A DNA stretch of 64,000 nt. Source: Mesorhizobium sp. NFR06 (lineage in GTDB: Bacteria; Pseudomonadota; Alphaproteobacteria; Rhizobiales; Rhizobiaceae). The notes under the pieces are model-generated. The model worked only from the letters and a program-made list of their open reading frames with translations. It was not told where the DNA came from and did not search any database. The translations under genes and the position numbers were made by a program. The stretch is taken from NCBI RefSeq assembly GCF_900115245.1, contig NZ_FOVT01000016.1, positions 1 to 64,000 on the forward strand, read 5' to 3'. Shown here in pieces: positions 35,387 to 44,175 of this stretch; position 1 is the first letter of the stretch; each line of letters begins with the position of its first letter.

Positions 35387-36850
35387 TCAATACGGGCTCG
35401 CCACATCCCCCGTCTCGACATAGACCGCCTTCAGCTGCGAATAATGCGCCAGCGCGGCAAGCGAATTCTCGCGCCCGATGCCGGACTGCTTGACGCCGCC
35501 GAAGGGCATTTCCACCGGCGTCAGATTATAGGCGTTGATCCAGCAGGTGCCGGCCTGCAGCTCGGCGATCACCCGATGTGCGCGCGGCAGGTCGCGCGTG
35601 AACACGCCAGCCGCGAGCCCGAATTCGGTGTCGTTTGCGCGCTCGATCACCTCGTCCTCGCCGTCGAATTTCAAGACGCTCATCACCGGCCCGAAAATTT
35701 CTTCGCGTGCGATGCGCATGCCGTCGGTGACATTGGTGAACACGGTCGGCTCGATGAAGAAGCCGCCCTCGAAACCTTGCAGCGATGGCACGTTGCCGCC
35801 GCAGGCGAGGGTCGCCCCGTCCTCTATTCCGGCTTCGATGTAGGAGGCGACCTTTTCCTGCTGCGCCTTGTTCACCAGCGGCCCCATCTGCGTTTCCGGA
35901 TCGAGCGGATCGCCGATGCGGATCTTCTTGGTGCGCTCGACCAGCCGGTCGACGAAACGGTCATGGATGCCCTTTTGCACGAACACACGCGTGCCGTTGG
36001 AGCAGATCTGGCCGCTGGAGTAAAAGTTGCCGAGCATGGCGCCGCCGATGGCGTTCTCGAGATCGGCGTCGTCGAAGACGATGAGCGGCGACTTGCCACC
36101 GAGTTCCATCGTCGCGTGCTTCATCTTCGAGCCGGCGAGCGACAGCACCTTGCGGCCGGTCGGCACCGAGCCGGTCACCGAGACCTTTGCCACGACGTCA
36201 TGGCCGACGAGGCCGGCGCCGACATCGCCATAGCCCTGCACGACGTTGAACAGGCCGTCGGGCAGACCCGCTTCTGAATAGATCTCAGCCAGCGCCAGCG
36301 CCGACAGCGGTGTATTCTCCGATGGCTTGAACACCATGGCGTTGCCCATGGCCAGAGCCGGCGCCGACTTCCAGCCGGCGATCTGGATCGGATAGTTCCA
36401 GGCGCCTATGCCGACGCAGACACCGAGCGGCTCCCGCCGCGTATAGGCGAAAGGCCCGCCGAGATCGATCATCTCGCCATTGAAGGCGGCGACCGCGCCG
36501 GCGAAATATTCGAGGCAGTCGGCCGCCGATGGCGCGTCCGCCACCAGCGTCTCCTGGATCGCCTTGCCGGTGTCCAGCGTCTCGATCCGCGCCAGGTCGG
36601 CATTGCGTGCCCGCAAAATGTCAGCGGCGCGGCGCAGGATGCGACCACGCTCGACCGGTTTCAGCCGCGCCCAGGCTGGTTGTGCCGCCCGCGCGGCTTC
36701 GATGGCCAACTCCAGCACGTTCGAAGTCGCCGAATGCAGTGTCGCGATCGTCTCGCCCGTCGCCGGATAGATCACCGGCAGCGGCGCGCCGCCTTCATCC
36801 TCGATGTAACGGCCGTTGACGTAATGCGATGCCGTTGGCTGGGCGCGCAT
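35387..36850 (-). CDS. betB: Betaine aldehyde dehydrogenase
   Basis: A 487-residue NAD(P)-dependent aldehyde dehydrogenase that oxidises betaine aldehyde to the osmoprotectant glycine betaine. The start MRAQPTASHYVNGRYIEDEG at 36850 has GGAG 6 nt upstream; an in-frame ATG at 36862 has no such site. The catalytic glutamate lies in MELGGKSPLIVF and the nucleophilic cysteine in SSGQICSNGTRVFV. It is the last gene of the leftward bet operon, 53 bp after betA. Confidence 0.92.
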   Translation of the reverse strand: MRAQPTASHYVNGRYIEDEGGAPLPVIYPATGETIATLHSATSNVLELAIEAARAAQPAWARLKPVERGRILRRAADILRARNADLARIETLDTGKAIQETLVADAPSAADCLEYFAGAVAAFNGEMIDLGGPFAYTRREPLGVCVGIGAWNYPIQIAGWKSAPALAMGNAMVFKPSENTPLSALALAEIYSEAGLPDGLFNVVQGYGDVGAGLVGHDVVAKVSVTGSVPTGRKVLSLAGSKMKHATMELGGKSPLIVFDDADLENAIGGAMLGNFYSSGQICSNGTRVFVQKGIHDRFVDRLVERTKKIRIGDPLDPETQMGPLVNKAQQEKVASYIEAGIEDGATLACGGNVPSLQGFEGGFFIEPTVFTNVTDGMRIAREEIFGPVMSVLKFDGEDEVIERANDTEFGLAAGVFTRDLPRAHRVIAELQAGTCWINAYNLTPVEMPFGGVKQSGIGRENSLAALAHYSQLKAVYVETGDVASPY

Positions 36851-36903
36851 GGCTTTCTCCATTCATGATCGCTGGGCGGGGAGGGCGCCCGCTGGATGAT
36901 GGC

Positions 36904-38556
36904 CTATCTGTCGGCCACCTGCCAGCGCGGATTGATCCAGGGTTCCTGGTTGGATGGCGCCAGCGGCGTGCGACCGAGGATGTGGTCGGAAGCTTTCTCG
37001 CCGGTCATGATCGAGGGCGCGTTGAGGTTGCCGTTGGTCACCCGCGGGAAAATCGAGGAGTCGGCGACGCGCAGGCCCTCGACGCCGATCACTCGGCATT
37101 CCGGATCGACGACGCTCGTCAAATCGTCGACGCGGCCCATCCTGCACGTGCCGCAAGGATGGTAGGCGCTCTCGGCATGGTCGCGGATGAAGGCGTCGAG
37201 TTCGTCATCCGACTGCACATGGCTGCCCGGCGAGATCTCCTTGCCGCGGAAGCCGTCGAAAGCCTTCTGGCCGAAGATTTCGCGTGTCAGCCTGATGCAG
37301 TGGCGGAACTCGCTCCAGTCGTCCGGATGCGACATGTAGTTGAAGCGGATCACCGGCTTGGCGCGGGCGTCGGGCGAGCGCAGCATCACCGAGCCGCGCG
37401 ACTTCGAGCGCATCGGCCCGACATGCGCCTGGAAGCCATGCGACTTCGCCGCCGCCTTGCCGTCATAGCGCACGGCCGCCGGAATGAAGTGATACTGGAT
37501 ATCGGGATAGTCGACGCCGGCCCGCGAGCGCACGAAGGCCGCCGCCTCGAAATGGTTGGTGGCGCCAAGCCCGGTCTTGAAGAACAGCCACTGCGCGCCG
37601 ATCAGAGCCTTGGAGAAAGGATTGAGCGCCGAATTCAGCGTGATCGGCTTGGTCGCTTCCTGCTGGATGTAAAGCTCGAGATGGTCCTGCAGATTGGCGC
37701 CGACGCCCGGCCGGTCGACGACCACCTTTATGCCATTCTCCTGCAGATGCGCGCCCGGACCGATACCGGACAGCATCAGGATCTTCGGCGAGTTGATCGA
37801 CGACGCCGCGACGATTACCTCACGCCTCGCCTTAACGACCTGAATCTGTTTGTCAGCCTCGATTTCGACGCCGATCGCGCGTTGATTCTCGATCACCACG
37901 CGGCGGGCGAAACCCTTGAGCAGGTTAACATTTCCGCGCCTGAGAGCGGGCTTCAGATAGGCGTTCGCCGCAGACCAGCGGCGGCCGCCCAAAATGGTCT
38001 GCTCCATCGGCCCGAAGCCTTCCTGCTTCGAGCCGTTATAGTCGTCGGTGAGCTCGAAACCCGCCTGCCGGCCAGCCTCGACGAAGGCGCCGTAAAGCGG
38101 ATTTTTCCGTGTGCCGCGCTGCACGTGCAGCGGCCCGCCGTGACCCCGCCAGCCGTCCTCGCCGCCGTCGCAATCCTCCATGCGTTTGAAGTAGGGGAGC
38201 ACGTCGGCGAAGCCCCAGCCGGCGGCGCCCTGTTCGGCCCAGTGGTCGAAGTCGCGCGCATGTCCCCGCACATAGACCATGCCGTTGATCGAGGACGAGC
38301 CGCCAATCACCTTGCCGCGCGGCGTGGCGAGCACGCGGCCGCCGAGATGCGGCTCCGGTTCGCTGGCGAAGCCCCAGTCATAGAGGCTCATGTTGAGTGG
38401 GATCGACAGCGCCGACGGCATCTGGATCAGCGGCCCGATATCGGTGCCGCCGAACTCGATGACGATCACCGAATGCTTGCCGTCCTCCGACAGCCGATAG
38501 GCCATGGCCGAGCCGGCGGAGCCGGAGCCGATGATGACGAAATCCGCTTCAAGCAT
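36904..38556 (-). CDS. betA: Choline dehydrogenase
   Basis: A 550-residue GMC-family FAD enzyme oxidising choline to betaine aldehyde at the membrane. It begins MLEADFVIIGSGSAGSAMAY, the dinucleotide-binding motif, then GKVIGGSSSINGMVYVRGHA and the C-terminal catalytic ESAYHPCGTCRMG with the conserved histidine. It starts 3 bp after the dehydratase gene. Confidence 0.93.
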   Translation of the reverse strand: MLEADFVIIGSGSAGSAMAYRLSEDGKHSVIVIEFGGTDIGPLIQMPSALSIPLNMSLYDWGFASEPEPHLGGRVLATPRGKVIGGSSSINGMVYVRGHARDFDHWAEQGAAGWGFADVLPYFKRMEDCDGGEDGWRGHGGPLHVQRGTRKNPLYGAFVEAGRQAGFELTDDYNGSKQEGFGPMEQTILGGRRWSAANAYLKPALRRGNVNLLKGFARRVVIENQRAIGVEIEADKQIQVVKARREVIVAASSINSPKILMLSGIGPGAHLQENGIKVVVDRPGVGANLQDHLELYIQQEATKPITLNSALNPFSKALIGAQWLFFKTGLGATNHFEAAAFVRSRAGVDYPDIQYHFIPAAVRYDGKAAAKSHGFQAHVGPMRSKSRGSVMLRSPDARAKPVIRFNYMSHPDDWSEFRHCIRLTREIFGQKAFDGFRGKEISPGSHVQSDDELDAFIRDHAESAYHPCGTCRMGRVDDLTSVVDPECRVIGVEGLRVADSSIFPRVTNGNLNAPSIMTGEKASDHILGRTPLAPSNQEPWINPRWQVADR

Positions 38557-38559
38557 TGT

Positions 38560-39570
38560 TCATATGCGCCCATCGTTCATATGCGTAATGAAATCGGCGA
38601 GCGAGACATTGCCGCCGGTTGCAACCACAAGGACGGTCTTGTCCTTCACATCCACCTTGCCGCCCAGCAGTGCCGCCAGCGATGCAGCGCCGGACGGCTC
38701 CAGCACCAGCTTCATCCGCTCGAAGGCGATCTTCATAGCCCGCCGCACCGAGGCATCGTCGACGGTGACACCGCGAACGCCGGCCTCGCTCACCGCCGCG
38801 AAGGGCGCGTCGCCGGGTTTGCGCGCCATCAGTCCATCGCAGATCGACCGCGGTCCGATCGGCATGGTTTCAATGGCGCCATGCGCCAGCGACGAGCCCA
38901 TGCCGTTGAAGCCCTCGGGCTCGACGGCGATGATCTCGGTCTTCGGCGACAGATAGTGGAACGCCAGCGACACCCCGCCGATCAGCCCTCCGCCGCCGAC
39001 CGAGCAGAAAACGAGGTCGGCGTGAGCCTTTTTCGTCGCCAACTGGTCAAGGGCTTCCAGCCCGGCGCCGGCCTGGCCGGCGACGATTTCGGGATCATCG
39101 AAGGGATGCAGCAAAGTGAGGTGCTCGGTCTCGGCGATCTCGCGCGCCTCCGCGGCGGCGACTTCCTCGCGGGCGCGGTCTCCATGATCGGTCAGCACCA
39201 CTCGTCCGCCATAGCCGGCCGTGGCGTCGCGCTTGGCGGCGGGCGCATCGATCGGCATGACGATGGTGACGGGAATGCCGAGCGCCTGGCCGGCGGCCGC
39301 AAGCCCTTGCGCGAAATTGCCGGAGGAGTAGGCAACGACGCCGTTTCTCGCCTCATCCGGCGATAGCCGCTTCAGTCGCCAATAGGCGCCGCGCACCTTG
39401 AAGGAGCCCGCCCATTGCAGCGACTCCGGCTTGACGAAGACGCGCGCGGCGCCGGTCTCCCTGGCGAGTGCTGCCGACTCCAGTAGTGGCGTCACCTGCG
39501 TGGCCGTCGAGGTGACGGCATAGGCCTGTTTCAGATGATCAAGCGTAGGGACGAGAACGTCTGCCATCAT
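38560..39570 (-). CDS. Threonine/serine dehydratase-like PLP enzyme within the bet operon
   Basis: A 336-residue fold-type II PLP enzyme of the IlvA/TdcB/EutB group. The PLP lysine is in WAGSFKVRGAYWRL, the phosphate-binding loop is SVGGGGLIGGVSLA and the substrate loop is YSSGNFAQG. The ATG at 39570 overlaps the betC stop by 4 bp and betA follows 3 bp later, so it is an integral part of the operon. No regulatory ACT domain is present. I infer removal of serine (from glycine formed by betaine demethylation) to pyruvate. A hydroxyectoine-type EutB role is an alternative. Confidence 0.8.
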   Translation of the reverse strand: MMADVLVPTLDHLKQAYAVTSTATQVTPLLESAALARETGAARVFVKPESLQWAGSFKVRGAYWRLKRLSPDEARNGVVAYSSGNFAQGLAAAGQALGIPVTIVMPIDAPAAKRDATAGYGGRVVLTDHGDRAREEVAAAEAREIAETEHLTLLHPFDDPEIVAGQAGAGLEALDQLATKKAHADLVFCSVGGGGLIGGVSLAFHYLSPKTEIIAVEPEGFNGMGSSLAHGAIETMPIGPRSICDGLMARKPGDAPFAAVSEAGVRGVTVDDASVRRAMKIAFERMKLVLEPSGAASLAALLGGKVDVKDKTVLVVATGGNVSLADFITHMNDGRI

Positions 39571-41096
39571 TCGCCTCTCGGATACCGTTTGCTCTCTTCG
39601 AGATTGTCGAGGTTCATGTGATTGCGCATGTAGCGCTCCGAGGCCTTCTGCAGCGGCTGGAAGTCCCACGGGTAGTAGGCGCCGTTGCGCAGCGCCGGGT
39701 AGACGACCCAACGGCGCGCCTGGCTCTCGCGCACTGCGGCATCGAAGCCGGCCATGTCCCAGCGCGCCCGGACCTTTTCCATGAATGCCGCCACCAGGGC
39801 AGCGTTGGCCGGATCCTCGGTGAGGTTGTCGCGCTCGAGCGGATCGGCCTCGAGATCGAACAGTTGCGGCGCGTCGAGCTCGCAATGGGCAAACTTGTAT
39901 TTGCCTTCGCGGATGGCGACCAGCGGCGCGTAGGAGCCTTCGGCGGCATACTCGATCAGCACAGGCGCCGTGCGCGCCTTGCCGGCGAGCAGCGGCAGCA
40001 GCGACTGCCCGTCGGTCCACGGCGCGATCGCCGCGATGTCGATGCCGGCGAGGTCACACAGCGTCGGCGTCACGTCGAGATTGGAAACCGGCGCCTCGAT
40101 GAGGCCGGTCGGCACGCCCTTGCCCGCCATCATCAGCGGCACCCGCGCCGATCCCTCGAAGAAGCTCATCTTGAACCACAGGCCCCGTTCGCCCAGCATG
40201 TCGCCGTGGTCCGAGCAGAACAGGATGATGGTGTCGTCGAGCATTCGCGTCCGCTTGAGAACGTCCAGAAGCTCGCCGAGCTTGTCGTCGACATAGGAAA
40301 TGTTGGCGAAATAGCCGCGCCGCGAGCGCCGCACCTGCTCGGGCGTGATCTCGAAGGCCTGATAGTCGCTGGCGCGGTAGAGCCGCTGCGAATGAGCGTC
40401 CTGATTGTCATGCGGAATAAACGGCATTTCGGGGTCGAGCGCCTGGCAGTTCTCGTAGAGATCCCAGTACCGCTTGCGCGCGACATAGGGATCGTGCGGG
40501 TGAGACAGCGAAACGGTAAGGCACCACGGGCGGCGGCCCGCATCGTCCTGTTCTCGCGAAAGCTGGTAGAGCTTCTGCGTGGCCAGGAAGGTGACCTCGT
40601 CGTCATATTCCATCTGGTTGGTGATCTCGGCGACGCCGGCACCGGTGACCGAACCCAGATTGTGGTACCACCAGTCGATGCGCTCGCCGGGCTTGCGGTA
40701 GTCCGGCGTCCAGCCGAAATCGGCGGGATAAATGTCGGTGGTGAGCCGCTCCTCGAAGCCGTGCAACTGGTCGGGGCCGACGAAATGCATCTTGCCGGAC
40801 AGGCAGGTGTAGTAGCCGGCGCCGCGCAGATGATGGGCGAAGGTCGGGATCGAGGAACAGAACTCGGCGGCGTTGTCGTAGACCCCGGTGCGCGACGGCA
40901 GCTGGCCGCTCATGAACGAGGCGCGGCCAGGCGCGCACAGCGGCGAGGCGGTGTAGTTGTTGGCAAAGCGCGCCGCGCGCGCCGCCAGTGCCTTCAGATG
41001 CGGCACATGCAGGAAATCCGCCGGACCGTCCGGGAAGAGCGTGCCGTTGAGCTGATCGACCATGACGATCAGGAAATTGGGTCGCCGGGTCGTCAA
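39567..41096 (-). CDS. betC: Choline-sulfatase
   Basis: A 509-residue type I sulfatase cleaving choline-O-sulfate to choline and sulfate. The formylglycine motif is SPLCAPGRASFMSGQ (C-x-P-x-R) and the N-terminal metal site is FLIVMVDQLNG. The segment FCSDHGDMLGERGLWFKMSF is also conserved. Its ATG overlaps the betI stop by 4 bp and its stop overlaps the dehydratase start. It feeds BetA and BetB. Confidence 0.93.
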   Translation of the reverse strand: MTTRRPNFLIVMVDQLNGTLFPDGPADFLHVPHLKALAARAARFANNYTASPLCAPGRASFMSGQLPSRTGVYDNAAEFCSSIPTFAHHLRGAGYYTCLSGKMHFVGPDQLHGFEERLTTDIYPADFGWTPDYRKPGERIDWWYHNLGSVTGAGVAEITNQMEYDDEVTFLATQKLYQLSREQDDAGRRPWCLTVSLSHPHDPYVARKRYWDLYENCQALDPEMPFIPHDNQDAHSQRLYRASDYQAFEITPEQVRRSRRGYFANISYVDDKLGELLDVLKRTRMLDDTIILFCSDHGDMLGERGLWFKMSFFEGSARVPLMMAGKGVPTGLIEAPVSNLDVTPTLCDLAGIDIAAIAPWTDGQSLLPLLAGKARTAPVLIEYAAEGSYAPLVAIREGKYKFAHCELDAPQLFDLEADPLERDNLTEDPANAALVAAFMEKVRARWDMAGFDAAVRESQARRWVVYPALRNGAYYPWDFQPLQKASERYMRNHMNLDNLEESKRYPRGE

Positions 41097-41683
41097 GGCA
41101 GGCTCCGTCCGTTGAGCTTGGTTTCGAGATAGTCCTCGACGAGCGCGATCGCCGTCTGCGCGTCTGGCACGCCGTCCTTCAGCGCCCGCCGGATGTAGAG
41201 CCCGTCGATCAGCGCCGCGGTCGCTTCCGCCACGCGGTCGGCCTCTTGCTTCGGCAGGATCCCGGTCAGGCCGCTCATCAGGTTGGAATGCAGCCGCCGC
41301 GCATAAATGCGCAGCAGCCGCCGCAGGTCGGGCGATTTCTGCGCCTCGACATAGAAGGCGAGCCAGGCGGCAATGATCTGAGGCTGGAACTGGTCGTCGG
41401 AAAAACTGACCGCAACGATGGCCGAGACGCGTTGTCGCGGCGTGACGGTGTGGCCGAACGCGCGCCGTGTGTCGGTGTTGAGCTCGGCAAGGATGTGCCG
41501 CATCGTCGCGAACAGCAGCTCGTCCTTGGCGCCGAAATAGTGATGCGCCAGTGCCGACGACACGCCGGCGCGGCCGGCGATCTCCGACATCGTCACGTCC
41601 AGCGATCCGCGCTCGCCGATCGCCGAAATCGTCGCATCGATCAGCGCCCTGCGGCGCACTGGCTCCATTCCGATTTTCGGCAT
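41093..41683 (-). CDS. betI: TetR-family repressor BetI
   Basis: A 196-residue TetR-type regulator of choline/betaine genes. The N-terminal helix-turn-helix is LDVTMSEIAGRAGVSSALAH followed by HYFGAKDELL, very close to known BetI proteins, and the length is typical. First gene of the operon; a perfect palindrome overlaps its predicted promoter 28 bp upstream. In enterics BetI represses until choline is present. Confidence 0.92.
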   Translation of the reverse strand: MPKIGMEPVRRRALIDATISAIGERGSLDVTMSEIAGRAGVSSALAHHYFGAKDELLFATMRHILAELNTDTRRAFGHTVTPRQRVSAIVAVSFSDDQFQPQIIAAWLAFYVEAQKSPDLRRLLRIYARRLHSNLMSGLTGILPKQEADRVAEATAALIDGLYIRRALKDGVPDAQTAIALVEDYLETKLNGRSLP

Positions 41684-41704
41684 TTTGGGATCCGGTTCGA
41701 GAGA

Positions 41705-41733
41705 AGATTATTTTTTATTGACGGATCAATCAA
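41705..41733 (-). promoter_or_regulatory. Predicted betI promoter
   Basis: On the minus strand TTGATT (41728-41733) and TAATCT (41705-41710) are separated by 17 bp, pointing to betI. Both the -35 element and the spacer lie inside the palindrome at 41711-41740. Confidence 0.5.
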
Positions 41734-41740
41734 TAAAAAA
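41711..41740. promoter_or_regulatory. Likely BetI operator
   Basis: TTTTTTATTG (41711-41720) and CAATAAAAAA (41731-41740) are perfect 10-bp arms with a 10-bp spacer; nested inside is ATTGA-CGGA-TCAAT. The core resembles known BetI boxes with ATTGA/TCAAT half-sites. It overlaps the predicted betI promoter. Confidence 0.65.
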
Positions 41741-41870
41741 TCGACACCCGGATCAAGCGATCGTGTGGCTCTGGCCCATGCCATGGGCTGGAAAACGGTT
41801 CACTATTGAACAATATTGAATCTCATGCCGCGGTAGAACGTGCTAGGCTGCGCGGTAAATGGAGGCTGCC
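41741..41870. promoter_or_regulatory. betI-thiolase divergent spacer, thiolase side
   Basis: It contains the palindrome GCCCATG-C-CATGGGC (41774-41788) and an ATTGAACAATATTGAA stretch (41805-41820) that recalls the ATTGA half-sites of the BetI operator. This raises the possibility that thiolase expression is also linked to BetI. GGAGG precedes the thiolase ATG. Confidence 0.35.
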
Positions 41871-43037
41871 ATGACCGCATGCATCGTCGGCTGGGCGCAT
41901 TCGCGTTTCGGCAAGCTCGAAGGCGAGACGCTGGAGGGCCTGATCACCAAGGTCGCCGCGGAAGCGCTCGACCATGCCGGCATCGGTCCGGATGATGTCG
42001 ACGAGATCGTGCTCGGCCATTTCAACGCTGGCTTCTCGCCGCAGGATTTCACCGCCAGCCTCGTGCTGCAGGCCGACGACCGGCTACGCTTCAAGCCGGC
42101 GACGCGCGTCGAGAATGCCTGCGCCACCGGTTCCGCGGCGGTGAGGCAAGGCATCCGCGCCATTGATGCCAATGCCGCCCGCATCGTGCTGGTGGTCGGT
42201 GCCGAGCAGATGACGACCACGCCTGGTCCGGAAATCGGCAAGAACCTGCTCAAGGCCTCTTACCTGCCGGAAGATGGCGACACGCCGGCCGGCTTCGCCG
42301 GCGTCTTCGGCAAGATCGCGCAGGCTTATTTCCAGCGCTACGGCGACCAGTCGGACGCGCTTGCCATGATCGCCGCCAAGAACCACAAAAACGGCGTCGA
42401 CAATCCCTACGCCCAGATGCGCAAGGATTTCGGCTACGAATTCTGCCGCCAGGAAAGCGAGAAGAACCCGTTCGTGGCCGGTCCGCTGAAGCGCACCGAC
42501 TGCTCGCTGGTCTCTGACGGCGCGGCCGCGCTCGTTCTCACCGACACCGCGACGGCGCTTAAGATGCGCCGCGCCGTCGCCTTCCGCGCCAACGAGCATG
42601 TGCAGGATTTCCTGCCGATGTCGAAGCGCGACATCCTTTCCTTCGAGGGCTGCGAGCGCGCCTGGGAGCAGGCGCTGAACAAGGCCGGCGTGACGCTCGA
42701 CGACCTTTCCTTCGTCGAGACGCATGACTGCTTCACCATCGCCGAATTGATCGAATATGAGGCGATGGGTCTGGCCAAGCCCGGCGAGGGCGCCAGGCTG
42801 GCGCTGGACGGCACGACGGCGAAGGACGGCCGCCTGCCGGTCAATCCGTCCGGTGGCCTGAAAGCCAAGGGCCATCCGATCGGCGCCACCGGCGTCTCGA
42901 TGCATGTGCTGACCGCCATGCAGTTGACCGGCGAGGCCGGCGGCATCCAGGTGCCCGGCGCAAAACTCGGCGGCATTTTCAACATGGGTGGCGCTGCGGT
43001 GGCCAATTACGTTTCCATTCTCGACCGGATCAGGTAG
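41871..43037 (+). CDS. Thiolase-family acetyl-CoA acetyltransferase
   Basis: A 388-residue thiolase-like enzyme, of the SCP-x-like subgroup. The start MTACIVGWAHSRFGKLEGET at 41871 has GGAGG 7 nt upstream. The acyl-accepting cysteine is in VENACATGSAAVRQG; the C-terminal NPSGGLKAKGHPIGATGVS carries the conserved histidine. It would condense or cleave acyl-CoA. Its substrate is unknown. It faces the bet operon and is followed by asparaginase 49 bp later. Confidence 0.87.
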   Translation: MTACIVGWAHSRFGKLEGETLEGLITKVAAEALDHAGIGPDDVDEIVLGHFNAGFSPQDFTASLVLQADDRLRFKPATRVENACATGSAAVRQGIRAIDANAARIVLVVGAEQMTTTPGPEIGKNLLKASYLPEDGDTPAGFAGVFGKIAQAYFQRYGDQSDALAMIAAKNHKNGVDNPYAQMRKDFGYEFCRQESEKNPFVAGPLKRTDCSLVSDGAAALVLTDTATALKMRRAVAFRANEHVQDFLPMSKRDILSFEGCERAWEQALNKAGVTLDDLSFVETHDCFTIAELIEYEAMGLAKPGEGARLALDGTTAKDGRLPVNPSGGLKAKGHPIGATGVSMHVLTAMQLTGEAGGIQVPGAKLGGIFNMGGAAVANYVSILDRIR

Positions 43038-43086
43038 AGGCCCGCATCAAGGCGGCGCCCTTGGGCGCGCGCATGCGGGAGGCAAC

Positions 43087-44091
43087 ATGGCAAATCCGGT
43101 TCTGGTCGAAGTGACACGCGGCGCGGTGGTCGAAAGCGCGCACCGCGGCGCGGTTGCCGTCTTCGCCGCCGATGGCAAGCCTGTCTTGGAAATAGGCGAT
43201 ACGGAACGCCCGGTGTTCCCGCGCTCCGCGGTGAAGGCAATCCAGGCACTGCCGCTGGTCGAATCGGGCGCAGCCGACGCCTATGGCTTCGGGAACCGCG
43301 AACTGGCGCTCGCCTGCGCCTCGCATTCGGGCGAGCCGGTGCATGTCGAACTGGCAAAGGCGATGCTCGCCAAGGCAGGCCTCGACAGGAACGCGCTTGA
43401 ATGCGGCGCGCATTGGCCGTCGAGCCATGACGCCACCATCGCGCTCGCCCGCGCCGGCGGCGTGCCGAACGCTTTGCACAACAACTGCTCCGGCAAGCAT
43501 TCCGGCTTCCTTTGTACCTGCGTGCACGCCGGCATCGCCCATGGCGGGTACGTCAAGGCCGGTCACGCCCTGCAGGAGATGGTGCGTGACGCCATGCAAT
43601 CGGTGACTGGGGCGGCGCACGACGTCGACCATTGCGGCACCGACGGTTGCTCGATTCCCACTTACGCCGTGCCGTTGAAGAGCTTCGCGCAGGGTTTTGC
43701 CCGCATGGCGACGGGCAGAGGCTTTGCGCCCGAACGCTCCAGGGCGGCGAAGCGGTTGCTCTCGGCATGCATGGCTGAACCGTTCCTCGTCGCCGGCACG
43801 GGCAAGGCCGATGTCGCGCTGATGCAGGCCGCACCCGGCCGCATCTTCGTCAAGACCGGCGCCGAAGGCGTCTATTGCGCGGCACTGCCCGAACTAGGCC
43901 TCGGCATCGCCTTGAAATGCGATGACGGCGCCGGCAGGGGGGCGGAGGTGATGATCGCCGCGGTGCTGGCAAAGCTGCTGCGCGGCGATGAAGCGCTTGA
44001 GGCAAGGCTCACCCAACTCGCCCATCCCTCAGTCGAGAGCCGCATCGGCGCCAAGGTCGGCTTTCTGCGGCCGACGGCGGCGTTGAAGTAG
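43087..44091 (+). CDS. Rhizobium-type L-asparaginase (class 3)
   Basis: A 334-residue asparaginase of the thermolabile Rhizobium etli ReAV/AnsA family, unrelated to E. coli-type enzymes. Catalytic elements visible are the Ser-x-x-Lys in FPRSAVKAIQAL, the Cys/Lys of HNNCSGKHSGFLCT and the metal-site cysteine in VDHCGTDGCSIPTY. The start follows GGGAGGCAAC. It converts asparagine to aspartate and ammonia in the cytoplasm. Possible co-transcription with the thiolase. Confidence 0.87.
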   Translation: MANPVLVEVTRGAVVESAHRGAVAVFAADGKPVLEIGDTERPVFPRSAVKAIQALPLVESGAADAYGFGNRELALACASHSGEPVHVELAKAMLAKAGLDRNALECGAHWPSSHDATIALARAGGVPNALHNNCSGKHSGFLCTCVHAGIAHGGYVKAGHALQEMVRDAMQSVTGAAHDVDHCGTDGCSIPTYAVPLKSFAQGFARMATGRGFAPERSRAAKRLLSACMAEPFLVAGTGKADVALMQAAPGRIFVKTGAEGVYCAALPELGLGIALKCDDGAGRGAEVMIAAVLAKLLRGDEALEARLTQLAHPSVESRIGAKVGFLRPTAALK

Positions 44092-44175
44092 CAAGGACGC
44101 CGCTCAGGCGAGAACCCACCAGACAGACAAATATGTGCTAGCCTCGCCAGCCATCGAACGAACGGCGGGGAAGCC

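Noticed and set aside
36829..39366. 845-codon open frame on the plus strand
   Set aside because: It is antisense to betA and the dehydratase gene, both of which have intact catalytic motifs in the opposite frame.
39571..40020. N-terminal extension of the dehydratase frame
   Set aside because: It is a shadow of betC. The family N terminus and the ATGA overlap fix the start at 39570.
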